From Nymphaea colorata (taxonomy: Eukaryota; Streptophyta; Magnoliopsida; Nymphaeales; Nymphaeaceae): a DNA stretch of 60,000 nucleotides. A model generated the notes under the pieces. The model did not search any database, was not told where the DNA came from, and saw nothing but the letters and a program-made list of their open reading frames with translations. A program made the translations under genes and the position numbers. This document shows, piece after piece, positions 46,678-57,799 of the stretch (position 1 is the stretch's first letter; every line of letters starts with the position of its first letter). The stretch is taken from NCBI RefSeq assembly GCF_008831285.2, contig NC_045139.1, positions 26,022,412 through 26,082,411 on the forward strand, read 5' to 3'.

Positions 46678-46723
<46 letters not shown>

Positions 46724-46808
46724 AATTTTATAAAAAGAAAACTTTAAATAAGAGAGAGAGAGAGAGAAGTGTATATCTATATATACATATATTTATAATA
46801 ATACACAT

Positions 46809-46844
<36 letters not shown>

Positions 46845-46995
46845 GAAAATTTTATGAAAAGAATTTTAAATCAAAGAGAAAGAGAGAGAGAATGGGGAAT
46901 ATACGTATACAGAAGTATATAAAAGAATATGTTAAGTTAAAGAGATAAAAATAGAGAGAGATATTCATGTACATATAAATGCTTATATACGTGTA
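46580..46995. repeat. Higher-order minisatellite with AT, CA and GA tracts
   Basis: A unit of roughly 100-130 bases repeats about four times. Each has GAAAATTTTATGAAAAGAA, ACTTTAAATCAAAGAGAG, a GA run, then a TATATA run and sometimes a CACACA run. Anchors of the shared TTTTAAATC/TTTAAATCAAAG word are near 46648, 46741, 46863 and, degenerate, 46930. Simple-sequence tracts differ in length between units. Confidence 0.75.
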
Positions 46996-46999
46996 TATA

Positions 47000-48950
47000 C
47001 ACATGCACATATATGAAAATTAAAATCAAGAGATAACTTGAAGCATTTTCCAATTTCGATTTTTCTATGTATGCTGGAGAAAAACTTGGGCTCATGCAAG
47101 AGCTTAGGCTAAATCACCAAGGCCTCATTGAAGAGGGTTTATACTTTTGAATTTTTTTGAAAATAAAATTCAAAATATTTTCATATAAGCATGTAGCACA
47201 ATGATTATTTCATCTATTATAAGTTTCTCCCACCATTAGATATAAGAGAAAATCAAGTATAACAAGTTAATAACATAAGAAAACTCTCTTTCGGATCCCT
47301 AATTGGGTGATTAAGAGAAACACTAAATGTAAAAATGTCATAACGATGCATTTTAATATATACACATGCATAAGGGTTTTACCAAGTTGGACAAATCTCA
47401 ACCTCAAAAATTAACATAATAATAAAAAAATCTCAACCCAAGTACTCATTCTTACCTTTCATTCACATATTAATTGAAAAATCAATCAGCATGAACATCA
47501 TTTCAAACATAAACAGTCACACATTCAGTGAAAGAAACATATTTTGATCCTACAAAGAAAAATAAAATTTACCTCACATTACTCATATTTCTGGTTCACT
47601 CAAAAATAGCCCTTGACTTCAGAAAAGATATTTAGAGTTATCTTGTATGGCCATGGGGAGATGAAAAAGAGGGAATGAAAGAAAAAAAAAAAAGATTGGG
47701 ATATTGACTACATACCTCTAAATAGACTGGTTAAAGAGAACAAAACTTCTCCAGATGATCCTGAAGCCTCCCCAAGTGAGTCTCCAAGTTGTTGAGAATG
47801 TCTCTCCAAGCGGTCTCCTCGTACTCCTTTGAAGAGTGGAAGTTGAAGAAGAAGCTTGCTCCTAATGTTGGAGAAGAAAAGAAGAAGAGAATTGGAGAGA
47901 GCTAAGGAAAAAACTTTTAAAATTTTGAATAAAAAATTTTAAATGTTCTCTAAGGGTTAGGTCATATCTAAGAAAGAAGATTTGAGAGGTATTTATAGAG
48001 AGTTTTGGAGCTAAAACTCAAAATTTGAATTCTTTTGAATTTAACAAGATTTTCATGTGAATTTCAATTTTTTTTTAAAAATATGCCTTGAGAAAAGGGG
48101 ATTGGCCTTTAGCCTCTAGACACCCCTTTGGGGGTGTTGGCAGGGCTAGTGTCCACCCAACATGCATGGACTGGCTGTGCAAGGCCAAGACATTGCACAT
48201 TCGTGCGTTGCTTGGCCAGGCGCGCCTTTTCTCCCTTATTGGCCCATTTTTGGGCCAATGAGAGAGGGTGCGACCTCCTTGGCCTCTTTAATGGGGCCTG
48301 CCTAAAAAAATTTAAATTTACTTTTAAAATTTATATTTTTAATGTCAAACAATGGAGTCAGACTCATCTTAGATCCAAATTGTGTTCACCTGGTCGCAAT
48401 GTATTTCGATCGACATCCAAGGCTCGGATCAAGAGTTAGACAAATGTTGAAGGTTTTTACCGCAAAATTGAAACACAAAACAAAGAGGATGTTTGTACGC
48501 ATGTGCGCGGGGCTAAATAGGGTTGAAAATTGTTATTTTGGTCTCGACTTGGGACTTTGAGTTGAAATTCTTGATTCTTGATTTGGATCCTAAATTTGGT
48601 TGTGTATCTAGTCTGGATCCTAGAGTGGCGTTATGCATCCATTTTCCTAGTTAGGACTTGATTTCACATGTTGGACTCAATTATAGACTTTGGCTTCGGA
48701 TTTCGCTTGTATGTGAATTTGGATCCAAATCTGAATTTAAAATTAGATTTTAGATTTAAACCTTGCATTTTGGATTCCGGTACGGGTTTAGAGGTCTGTT
48801 TCGTATCCAAGGTCGATATTTGAACTTGGAACGAATTTAAATGTATGTTTTGGATCGAAGGTCAAGATCTGGGTTTGGATATAGATCTAGAGGTCTGTTG
48901 TGGGGTGAGATTGGGCCCAAGGTCTGTAATTAGATCCAGATTGTTGTACA
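47000..48950 (-). other. Possible minus-strand LTR or promoter region
   Basis: CTATAAATACC on the minus strand at about 47999-47989 is a good plant TATA box. Downstream (lower coordinates) is a CT-rich leader CTCTCTCCAATTCTCTTCTTC near 47907-47887. Upstream, 48340-48950 is a run of degenerate GGATCC/GGATCCAAAT-type words in AT/GT-rich sequence. This could be an LTR on the minus strand or a promoter of lost element genes. The 103-codon frame at 48128-48439 has no recognisable family. Confidence 0.3.
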
Positions 48951-49330
48951 AACTTTTGAATTTTTTAGGTAAATATTGTATTGTTGATATTGGCTTTCCA
49001 TTAAATAGTGGACTTATTACTCCTTTCAGATGTGTAAGATATTATTTACAAGAATATTGAACCGAGACCCACAGAATGGAATGGAGTTATTTAACCAACT
49101 ACATGCTTCTTTACGCAACATCATTGAAAGAACTTTTGGCATCTTAAAAAAGAGATTTCCAATTATGGCTAGTTTAGCAATGCTATTCTACTAGTAACAC
49201 ATAGACATATATCATTTTATCCTGTTGTATTCTACACAATCATCTCATAGGTATACATCCAGATGTTGAAGTTGATGTTGAACTTTTAAACCAACCTATT
49301 GATGTCCACATTCCTTAAGTAAATGAAGAT
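48950..49330 (+). pseudogene. PIF/Harbinger DDE transposase, C-terminal half
   Basis: GKYCIVDIGFPLNSGLITPF and RCVRYYLQEY (48969-49060) match the segment around the second catalytic Asp of DDE_Tnp_4 transposases (family GKYYLVDAGF...PFRGVRYHL). After a frameshift near 49060, MELFNQLHASLRNIIERTFG and then LKKRFPIMAS (49081-49167) match the third catalytic segment with its Glu. A degenerate tail with HRHISFYP follows. The first catalytic Asp segment is absent here but present on the opposite strand at 49.6 kb. Confidence 0.75.
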
Positions 49331-49479
49331 AAAGACTATAGAGCTGGAGATATTACACAATGTTATCACCCCAAATTTTTCCAAAAGGATTTTAGTGATT
49401 TCAATTTCATATTATCAAAAATACTATCATATATCACTTTGAAATGATAATTACTTTCAGGAATTCTTAATTTATCTTC

Positions 49480-49770
49480 TATCATCAAGGCACTTTCATT
49501 ATTTGCAAATAAGAAGCAGTTCTTTTCCATTCAACTAATATTAAGTAAATTTCATATCAAAAGAACATGCTGCTAGTACATTTTGAGTTGCTTAGTCTTT
49601 TCTAACATGATATCTTGGTGCATCATTTGAATATATTTTAACATGAACATGTATTCCATCAATTACACCAACACAATTCTGAAGCACACATGAATATAAA
49701 TGAAACGTTCACAAGTCATGAGCTATAGCTTGTTCTTGAGCTCTCAATTCTTCTAAAAATTTCATCTATG
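49480..49770 (-). pseudogene. PIF/Harbinger DDE transposase, middle segment, opposite strand
   Basis: On the minus strand from about 49690 down, CVGVIDGIHVHVKIYSNDAP and then RYHVRKD*ATQNVLAACSFD and MKFT are legible. They match the first catalytic Asp segment of Harbinger transposases (family GVIDGTHV...RKD.PTQNVLAACSFD). A stop sits where the family has Trp. The neighbouring C-terminal half (48950-49330) is on the other strand, so the two cannot belong to one uninterrupted gene. Confidence 0.75.
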
Positions 49771-49780
49771 TCCTTAACAC

Positions 49781-51200
49781 TCTCTTGTTGAGATGTCTCA
49801 TGATTGTTAAAACATTTAAGAATAGTATAATGCAATGAGAACTACAATTGATTGCAATACATGTTTTAGAACAAAAACAAAGTAGTTGGTAATCAAACAA
49901 AAATGACACAAGATCGCAAATCGATGAACAAAAAAACTTAACAGAAAACAAGAATATTGATATCATGTACATCTCTTCCACAATTCAAATAGATGAAACT
50001 TACCAAATGAGGGCAAAAAAAGAGCTTCAATCAAAATCCCTGCTTCAATACTGGTTGGAACACTCAGCTGCAATAACAAGGGCAAACTTTTTAACAAAAG
50101 AAAAGAAGAAAAGGAAATGAAGGTGACACATTTGCTAAATTTTCAGGATGTTCTTGAATTTCATGGAATCAAAACAACTGTTGCTACCTTTCTATAGTAG
50201 CATACATCTTCTATAAAAGAAGACAAAACAACTGAAATCACTTGGTATCTATCAAAGCCGAAAAGATCCAAAGACGCTATCATCTCCTTTGCGATTAAGG
50301 AAAAAGGTCACAACCATGAAAAATTCATCATAGCTTTTTATCGCCTCTCTCTCTCTCTCTCTCTCTTGATAAAAGTGGAGAACACACTAAGCTGATGACA
50401 AGGAAGTCCCCCCAAGCATTGGGTTGCTAATTTTGCATGTGCACAGTTCATATTTCTGCTTTTGTTTGCAGACTTTGAGTTGCTTCAGTCATTTAATTTC
50501 TAGCAAGTGGGCATCGGTTCCTAGTTAATTTTCTGTAGATTTCTGTTTTAGCTGCATAACACGATGCTTGCCTGTCGTGTTTTGCCTCTACTTATAGGGC
50601 TTTTTTAGGTAGATTGGTGATTGACGTTAGAAATCAAAGTGGAGGAGCTCACTGACAACTCCCTACTTGTCCAGCAAGGCTGATGGCTGCGGCCAGCAGC
50701 TATTCTATTTAGTTTCCCTTTAATTTCTTGTAGTTGACAGCATGACTCTTCATGTTTTAAGGTGCTTTATGATAGATTAAATGCTTCATATTTATATTGT
50801 GTTAATGAAGGAATAAATGAGGTATTAAATTTTAGAGGTTAATGTTTTTTAGTTAGAATGTGATCTAGCTGGTAGAGTCCAACACTTAGTTTCAATATTT
50901 TTTTTGTAATTTCATGTGTTTCTAGTCATTATTTGTTGTGTTTATTGGTTACTAACGTAGATTTGATAATTAGGTGTTGTTTTTATTGATTTGTTAGTAG
51001 GTTAAATTTTTTGGAGGTTTTTGTGGCTAGCAGCTCTCTAGCTGTCTGGTGAGGCTGCTGGCAATGTCCAACAGCTTGTTGCCTCCCCTTTTCTTTTAAT
51101 TGCATATCATTGTAGCTCTAATTTTTTGCTCTTGGTCCATAGGAAGATAATAGCCTTTTGATTAGATTAAGTTGGGGGATTTTTAAGTGCTGGCCACATG
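49781..51200. other. Non-genic stretch left of the gypsy LTR
   Basis: A (CT)n microsatellite lies at 50345-50366. No coding region is recognised. 50640-51080 contains several GCTGCTGGC/CCAGCAGC words with no clear repeat unit. Confidence 0.4.
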
Positions 51201-54200
51201 TGTAATGCGAGGCGTTTGGGCAGAGCGGGTCGGGTCAGGGTCCAGACCCGGACCCTAGCCCCACGCGAGGGAGCCCGACGCCGTCTCTCCTCCCTCGCTT
51301 TCTCTTCTCCTTCGTTTTCTTCTTACCGTCTCCTCCTTACCCACGACCGGAACTCAGGGAAGAAGGCGACGGCGGCGGCGATGGCAACGACAGCGGCGGC
51401 GATGGCAACGACGGCGACGGCGACGACGGCGGCACTTGAGGTGAACCCTGTCGTCCCCTGCCTCTTCCTCTCTTCTCTCTTCTTCTTCCCGTTTTCTTTT
51501 CCCTTCTCCCTCTCCCACTGTCTCTCGTCTCCCCTCTTCACCCAACGCCTCTCTCTGGCCGTCTCCCTCTTTTCTCTCGTGCCCTCTTCTCCACACAATC
51601 CCTCTCCTCACTCTCCACCATCTCTCTTCTCTCCCGTCCTCTCCCCTCACTGCCTTCTTTTCCCCTTTTGACCGAACCCTCTCCCCTATCAGTCCCCCTC
51701 CGTTTTTCTCTTTTTCTCCCTCTATTCGACCTCCCTCTCTGTCCACGCTTCACGCTCTCTCCCTATTTTCTGTTTGTTTTCTATTTTCTCCAATCAAGCA
51801 CTCTCTCTCACTGATTTTCACTATTCTATCACTGTTGGATCCGATTTCAGCTTGGGGATTTGTCCTCCCCCTCGTAACAGCAATTAGAGAAGGCCTTGGT
51901 AGTGGCGGCATTGGAGGATTTTAGCCGTTTGGGGACCACTTGGATGCGTGAGGTGGCTGCCGGGAGGATTACAACAGTTTAGACCTTCAATCGGGGTGAG
52001 CAAGGCGAAATTGAACCTATTTTATGATATATTTTTCTTGGGAACGCGTATAATTATTGTTTGAGCATGCTAGAGCTTAGAATTGATTATTTGGAGCACA
52101 TGTTAGTGATTTCGCTTCTGGGGGAAAGCTTGCAATTATGTTGGAAAGCGAAGATTCATATATTGGATGATTATTTAAGCTTGATGGATTAATTTTCGAA
52201 GCATTAGGAGAAACATGGTAGAATTTGTGAGGTTGTGGGAAAGATTTAGGACCGTTTTAGTGAGCTTGTAGCACGCGTTTTTGTGAACGGGTGCATCTTG
52301 GAGTTAAATAGGGATAACGTACATAAGTTGGATGTATCTTTGGGGTAGACGCCTTGATTTAAGAAAAAGAGAGTTTTGAGAAAGGCGTTAGTGATAGACG
52401 GATTGAGGGCTTTGAGTTTTGGCATCTATTGGCACGGCTAGAAGTTGGGAAGTAACCTATTGGAGAACTTGTGGGTCGACACTATCCGTCGACACCCTCT
52501 TGAGGAGATGACACGTGCCTCAATGATTTTGTTTTGTTTTTGTTTGAATTGTTGAGGTATGTAGTAGGAATCTTATCTTGTGTTTGTGTTTGTAGGTACA
52601 CCGGGTACGTCCCGTCGACCTTGAGCTACCGGATTCGAAACTCGAGGCATTTTGAATATTCTTGTGAACGCGCCACAGGTATGGCGACATTCCAGGCAAA
52701 TCCCTGCCTGGGCAAGTGAATGAATGTGTGTTCCTAGGATCATGGGATCCTAGGATTTGTGATGTGAATTGATTGAGTGTTCCGTGATGTGTGTATGCAT
52801 GTACATAAATTGATATATGATATGATATATGATATGAATTGTTTTGAAAGGCTTATAGTAATTGTTTTGATAATGTTACGCATTTACATGTGCATGCTAG
52901 AATTGATAACTGTTTAGGGCAGATGAGGCGGGGTATCGAGTCGAGTGTCTCCTCGACCCCAATTGTGCATTAGAAAGCATCCTAGAATGATAACTGCACA
53001 GGACAGCTACGAGCCCACCACAGATTGAGACTACTCTCTGTGGTTTGGCTAAGTTTTCAAAGATGCGATTGTTATGATGATGAATGTGAATGTTATATTT
53101 ATTGAATACCCATTGCCGCGGGCAATGATGCAAATGTTTGCACAGTGGGTAGTTGTACCCATATTGTTATGACGGCTAGCCAAAACTATTGTGGTTATGT
53201 GTAACCCTCGTATGGAGGCAATCGGAGGTGTGGGTTCACTCGTGAAGTGAACCAACCTCATGAGCTAGCCAGTTAATTGTGTTTGTGCAAGTATAAGTAT
53301 AAGAATGAAAGAATAAGAGACGAGAGGCCAGTGGGATGTGACTATGTGTATGGGAGTTGTCCCGCTTTCGCCACTGGTCTCGCCTGTTCGGAGCGCAGGC
53401 AGTGCAAAGCCCCAGAGTACTGTTGTGTGATGTGCTTGGAGCATAGGCTCCCGCCTTCCCAACCTAGGTGTCCTAGGAAAGGCTGATTATCTCTCCTTGG
53501 AATTCACACATCCATGGATGAGTGCTCTACCGCTGCAGCGAATAGATGGATCCATACTGTTCTGAGCCACCACGGGGGTTGTCTCTCGGCTGTGGGCCGC
53601 CCGCGGTGTGCACGTGCCTGTGTTTGCACCCACAGGAACTGTAAATTTACTGATAGTAATGAAACTGAAATGTATGTGAATGAAATGTATAGGATTGTTG
53701 TGCATATGACTGTTGTGCTTATGAATGCAAGTGACATGTTGAGGATGTCTTGCATGTGATTGAAATTATGTTATTGTAGCTATTGAGTGGCCTCTGCATG
53801 TCGTGTCCTGACACGACATAATGATAGATTGTTCTGATGTGTAATTGTTTAATTGAGCCCTACCTAAGAGGGTTTGGACTTTTCCTGGCTTGTTGCCATA
53901 CTGCGAAGGCTAAGCCTTCAGTTGTTTCTCTTTTCAAGTTTTGGCGGACCTGGGGCAGCAGGCTGAGCAGATGGCTACACTCACATCCTACTGGGGAGGT
54001 TTTGGGTTTTGTTTTTTATTTGTAGTGCCGGCGCGTCGGGTTTTGGTTTTACTGATGCCTTGTTTTTTATTAGGCATCGATGTTGTGATTTTGGGGCATT
54101 TTTGTCAAATGTATAGTTGAATTAAAATGCTATATAATGGAAAGCTTGCCCCATTGATTTGAATTGCTTGGCTCATTCCTTTCTGAACTATTGTGTAGTC

Positions 54201-54263
54201 ACACCTCGATGTTGGATGTTAGAAAAAAAAAATGTTTGAGTGTCAAAAGGTCGGGGTGTGACA
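51201..54263 (+). repeat. 5' LTR of the gypsy element
   Basis: The end is secure: GGTCGGGGTGTGACA finishes at 54263 directly before the primer binding site. The start is tentative at TGTAATGCGAGG (51201), chosen by analogy with TGTAAGGCCC of the solo LTR at 12951; the missing 3' LTR prevents confirmation. The first 600 bases are GC- and CT-rich, with (GCG/ACG) trinucleotide repeats at 51366-51435. The open frames in it (for example 51198-51671 and, on minus, 51746-51354) come from composition and are not genes. About 3.06 kb is a usual length for Tekay LTRs. Confidence 0.7.
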
Positions 54264-54267
54264 GTTT

Positions 54268-54280
54268 TGGTATCAGAGCC
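54268..54280 (+). promoter_or_regulatory. Primer binding site of the gypsy element (tRNA-Met)
   Basis: TGGTATCAGAGCC, complementary to the 3' end of initiator tRNA-Met, lies four bases after the LTR end. This is the standard primer site of plant chromoviruses. Confidence 0.93.
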
Positions 54281-54500
54281 ATGGCAAACCCCATTATGGA
54301 TGTGAGTTAAAGCCCATTTGTGAAGCCGTGTTGCCCAGGTACGCATTCATTTGATTAGATTGTTCTTGTGGTTATGCTTTTTCATGTATAAGTGCGTAAT
54401 GTGATCTATGTTTTGAACTTCGTGCTAATGCACGTTGTGATTTGATTTGTGAGATTAGTCATAAGACTGGATTTGAGATTAAGGTTCTTGTTTGTACAGA

Positions 54501-55700
54501 TGGAATATCATCGTAAGGGTAAGAAGCGAGCTGGGCCGACCACAGAGGCACAGAGAGAGCCTAGTCCGGCCCATTCCGATGCGCGTACCCCACGCGATGA
54601 CAGTACGTCAGGGCACCAGTATGCCCAACTGGGTGGGAGTGCTCAAACCCCACTGAGGCAGACTCCACCTGTGGACCAGCAGACTATTTTGCTGACCACG
54701 TTGCAAACACTGACCTCCCTTGTGCAGTCCATGGTCAGTAACCAGAGGAGTAATGCGTCTCCTTCAGGAGACACCACTGCGCCAGTTAAGGAGAAGGCAT
54801 CAGCGGTGTCGTTTCAACAATTCATGGCGATGCAGCCGCCTATCTTTTCAGGAGGGTGCAGTCACGATAAGGCAAAGCAGTGGATTGAGGAAGTTGAACG
54901 CATCTTTGTGCTTCTGAAGATGCCTGAGGAAGACAAAGTGAACTATGGCACTTACCTGCTGAAAGGTGATGCCATGGACTGGTGGAAATCAACTCTTGAG
55001 ATCCGGTATGCAGGCCAACCGTCAATTTCTTGGAAGCAGTTTAGAGATTCCTTCCTCAACACCTACTACCCAGTGCATGCTAGAGACAAGAACATGCAAG
55101 AGTTTCTTGATCTACAGCAAAATCAAATGAGCTTGGAGGAATATATTACAAGATATCGACACTTGGAGGCGTATTGCCCACACTTCTACACTACAGACGG
55201 AGCCAGAGCAGGCAAGTTTGTGCGCGGTCTGCGGGAGGGACTGCGAACCAAAGTTTTGACGAGCAGACCTCGTGACTTGGACGAGGCGGTCACTATGGCA
55301 AGATGTATAGAAGAAGACTGGGCGAGGACACAGAAGGATCACCAAAAGAAAGCAGGCCAGCATTCACAAGGTGGACGAACCCAGGTGAAGCGCCACCACT
55401 TTGCAGGCAGGACAAGGCCTTATGAGAGGCGGGATGACCGAACTTTCAGACGGAACCAGCCAACCCGTAGTGAGGCCACCCAGGGGTCAGTGGCCACTCC
55501 GACTTCTCAGAGGTGCCCTACTTGTTCACGTGTGCACCCTGGGAAGCCGTGCTATCGAGAGATCGGAGCTTGCTTACACTATGGAAGGATGGGGCACTTT
55601 ATCAAGGATTGTCCCTTAAAGAAAGAAAGAGAGTTGAAGAAGCCAGAGGCCGGTCCTTCTAGCGCACGACAGACGACCGGACTTGTCTATGCTACTACCG
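54501..55700 (+). pseudogene. Gypsy gag segment
   Basis: It includes a Ser/Pro/Thr-rich N-terminus, then the retrotransposon gag core: [59 protein letters not shown] and [12 protein letters not shown]. It ends with a Cys-His array ([15 protein letters not shown]) and the altered knuckle. Gag would form the particle shell around the RNA. Coding is intact here apart from the Cys-to-Tyr change. Confidence 0.88.
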
Positions 55701-56329
55701 TTTTGGAGCTTCAGGCACACGACCTTGTTGAAGGTATTTTACTTGTTGGTTCTCATATTGCTAGAGTGTTGTTTGATGCTGGGGCGACCCATTCATTTAT
55801 ATCTAGTCGATTTGCTACTTCACTAAAAGTGTCTGCTAGGAAGATGCCGTATGTTTTGAAAGTTGTTAGCCCTATGCATGCTCAAGAGTCGTGTAGTGAG
55901 TATCTATCTGATGTGGACGTGGAGATCCATCAACATCACTTACCTGCACAGTTGGTGATCATGAGTTTTAACGAATTTGATGTGATTTTGGGCGTGGATT
56001 GGTTATATGCACGTTATGCTAATATAGATTGCAGGAAGAAGCAGATACAGTTGTTGACTGATGAAATGCAACCTGTGGAGTTCCATGCTCGTAAGGCCAG
56101 TCGAACTGATAAGATAATGGTGTCTGCATTGAAAGCTAAACGATTGATAGAAAATGGAAATGTTGCTTTCTTGGTCAATGTGTTGACCAATGAGACGGAA
56201 CCAGTGAGGTTACCGGATGTGGCAGTTGTGAGTGAGTACCCTGATGTGTTTCCTGAGGAACTGTCAAGTTTGCCTCCAACACGAGAAGTGGAGTTCAAGA
56301 TAGATTTGTCACCAGGGACAGCTCCTATT

Positions 56330-57560
56330 TCTAAGGCACCCTATCGTATGGCACCAGCAGAGTTAGAAGAATTGAAGAAGCAACTGCAGGAGCTCTTAGA
56401 CCAGGGCTTCATCCGACCTAGTGTGTCACCGTGGGGAGCACCAGTGTTGTTTGTGAAGAAGAAAGATGGGACAATGCGTTTGTGTATTGACTACCGCATG
56501 TTGAATCAAGTCACCATCAAGAATAAGTATCCGCTTCCTAGAATCGAAGACTTGTTTGATCAGCTTAAGGATGCAAAGGTTTTCTCCAAGATCGATCTGA
56601 GGACAGGTTATCATCAACTCTTGATACGGGAGGAAGATGTTGCTAAGACTGCTTTTCGAACCAGATATGGGCACTATGAATTCAGGGTCATGCCTTTTGG
56701 GTTGATCAATGCTCCCGCAGCGTTCATGGACCTCATGAATCGAGTTTTCCAAGAGTTCTTGGATCGATTTGTTATTGTTTTTGTTGATGATATTTTGGTG
56801 TACTCAGAGAGTGTGGCAGAGCATAGAGATCACTTGAGAAGTGTATTGGGTCTTTTGCGCAAGCATAAGTTATATGCCAAGTATTCAAAATGTGAATTTT
56901 GGCTAGAAAAGGTAAACTTTCTGGGTCATGTAATCTCTAAGGATTGAGTATCCGTCGATCCGGCTAAGGTGTCAGCTATGCAGGACTGGAGGACGCCATG
57001 CAGTGTAACCGAGGTTAGAAGCTTTTTGGGATTGGCAGGATATTATCACAGGTTTATACAAGACTTTTCGAAAATAGCTACACCAATGACTAAGCTATTG
57101 AGAAAAGGAGTGAAGTTTATTTGGAATGAAGAGTGTGAGAGGAGTTTTCAAACTCTGAAGGACAAGCTTACTGCTGCTCCTATTCTGACGCTTCCATCAG
57201 GTCATTCGGGTTTTGTACTGTACACAGATGCATCAGGAATCGGTTATGGTTGTGTACTGATGCAAAATGGCCGTGTGGTGGCTTATGCATCAAGGCAGTT
57301 GAAGACACACGAACAACACTATCCCACTCATGATTTGGAGTTGGGAGCAGTTGTGTTTGCACTAAAGATTTGGAGGCATTATCTCTATGGGGCAACATTT
57401 GAAGTGTTTTCAGATCACAAGTCTTTGAAATATATATTCTCCCAAAGGGATCTTAATTTGAGGCAAAGAAGATAGATTGAATACCTAAAAGATTATGATT
57501 TCACGATAACATATCATCCAAGCAAGGCGAATGTGGTGGCTGATGCTTTGAGCAGGCAAG
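56330..57560 (+). pseudogene. Gypsy reverse transcriptase and RNase H segment
   Basis: The RT begins after [20 protein letters not shown] and contains all main motifs up to FVDDILVYS. The connection [20 protein letters not shown] lies at 57028-57087. RNase H has Asp in YTDAS, Glu in [13 protein letters not shown] and Asp in FSDHKSLKY. The TGA at 56945 lies between RT palm and connection; the TAG at 57473 lies inside RNase H. Confidence 0.9.
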
Positions 57561-57799
57561 CTAAGGCAACAATGTACAGTATGTTAGCATGTTCTTGGAA
57601 TTTGTTGCAAGATGTGATAGCATGGCAACCTTACCTTTGTGGCGAGAACAAAGCAACGATGAGTGCCGTGATACAACACCCTTTCATGGAAGAGCTTGTA
57701 TTGAAGCAAAAGGAAGATCCTGATTTTGCTAAGAACGTGGAAGAATGTAAGAAGGTAGATGCTTTTTGGCATCAAGATGAAGTTGGTTCATTGCGATTT

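Noticed and set aside
51198-51753. Long overlapping open frames on both strands (157 codons plus; 91, 130 and 71 codons minus)
   Set aside because: They lie in a GC/CT-rich part of the gypsy LTR with trinucleotide repeats; the peptides are low-complexity Ser/Leu/Pro or Arg/Glu and have no family features.
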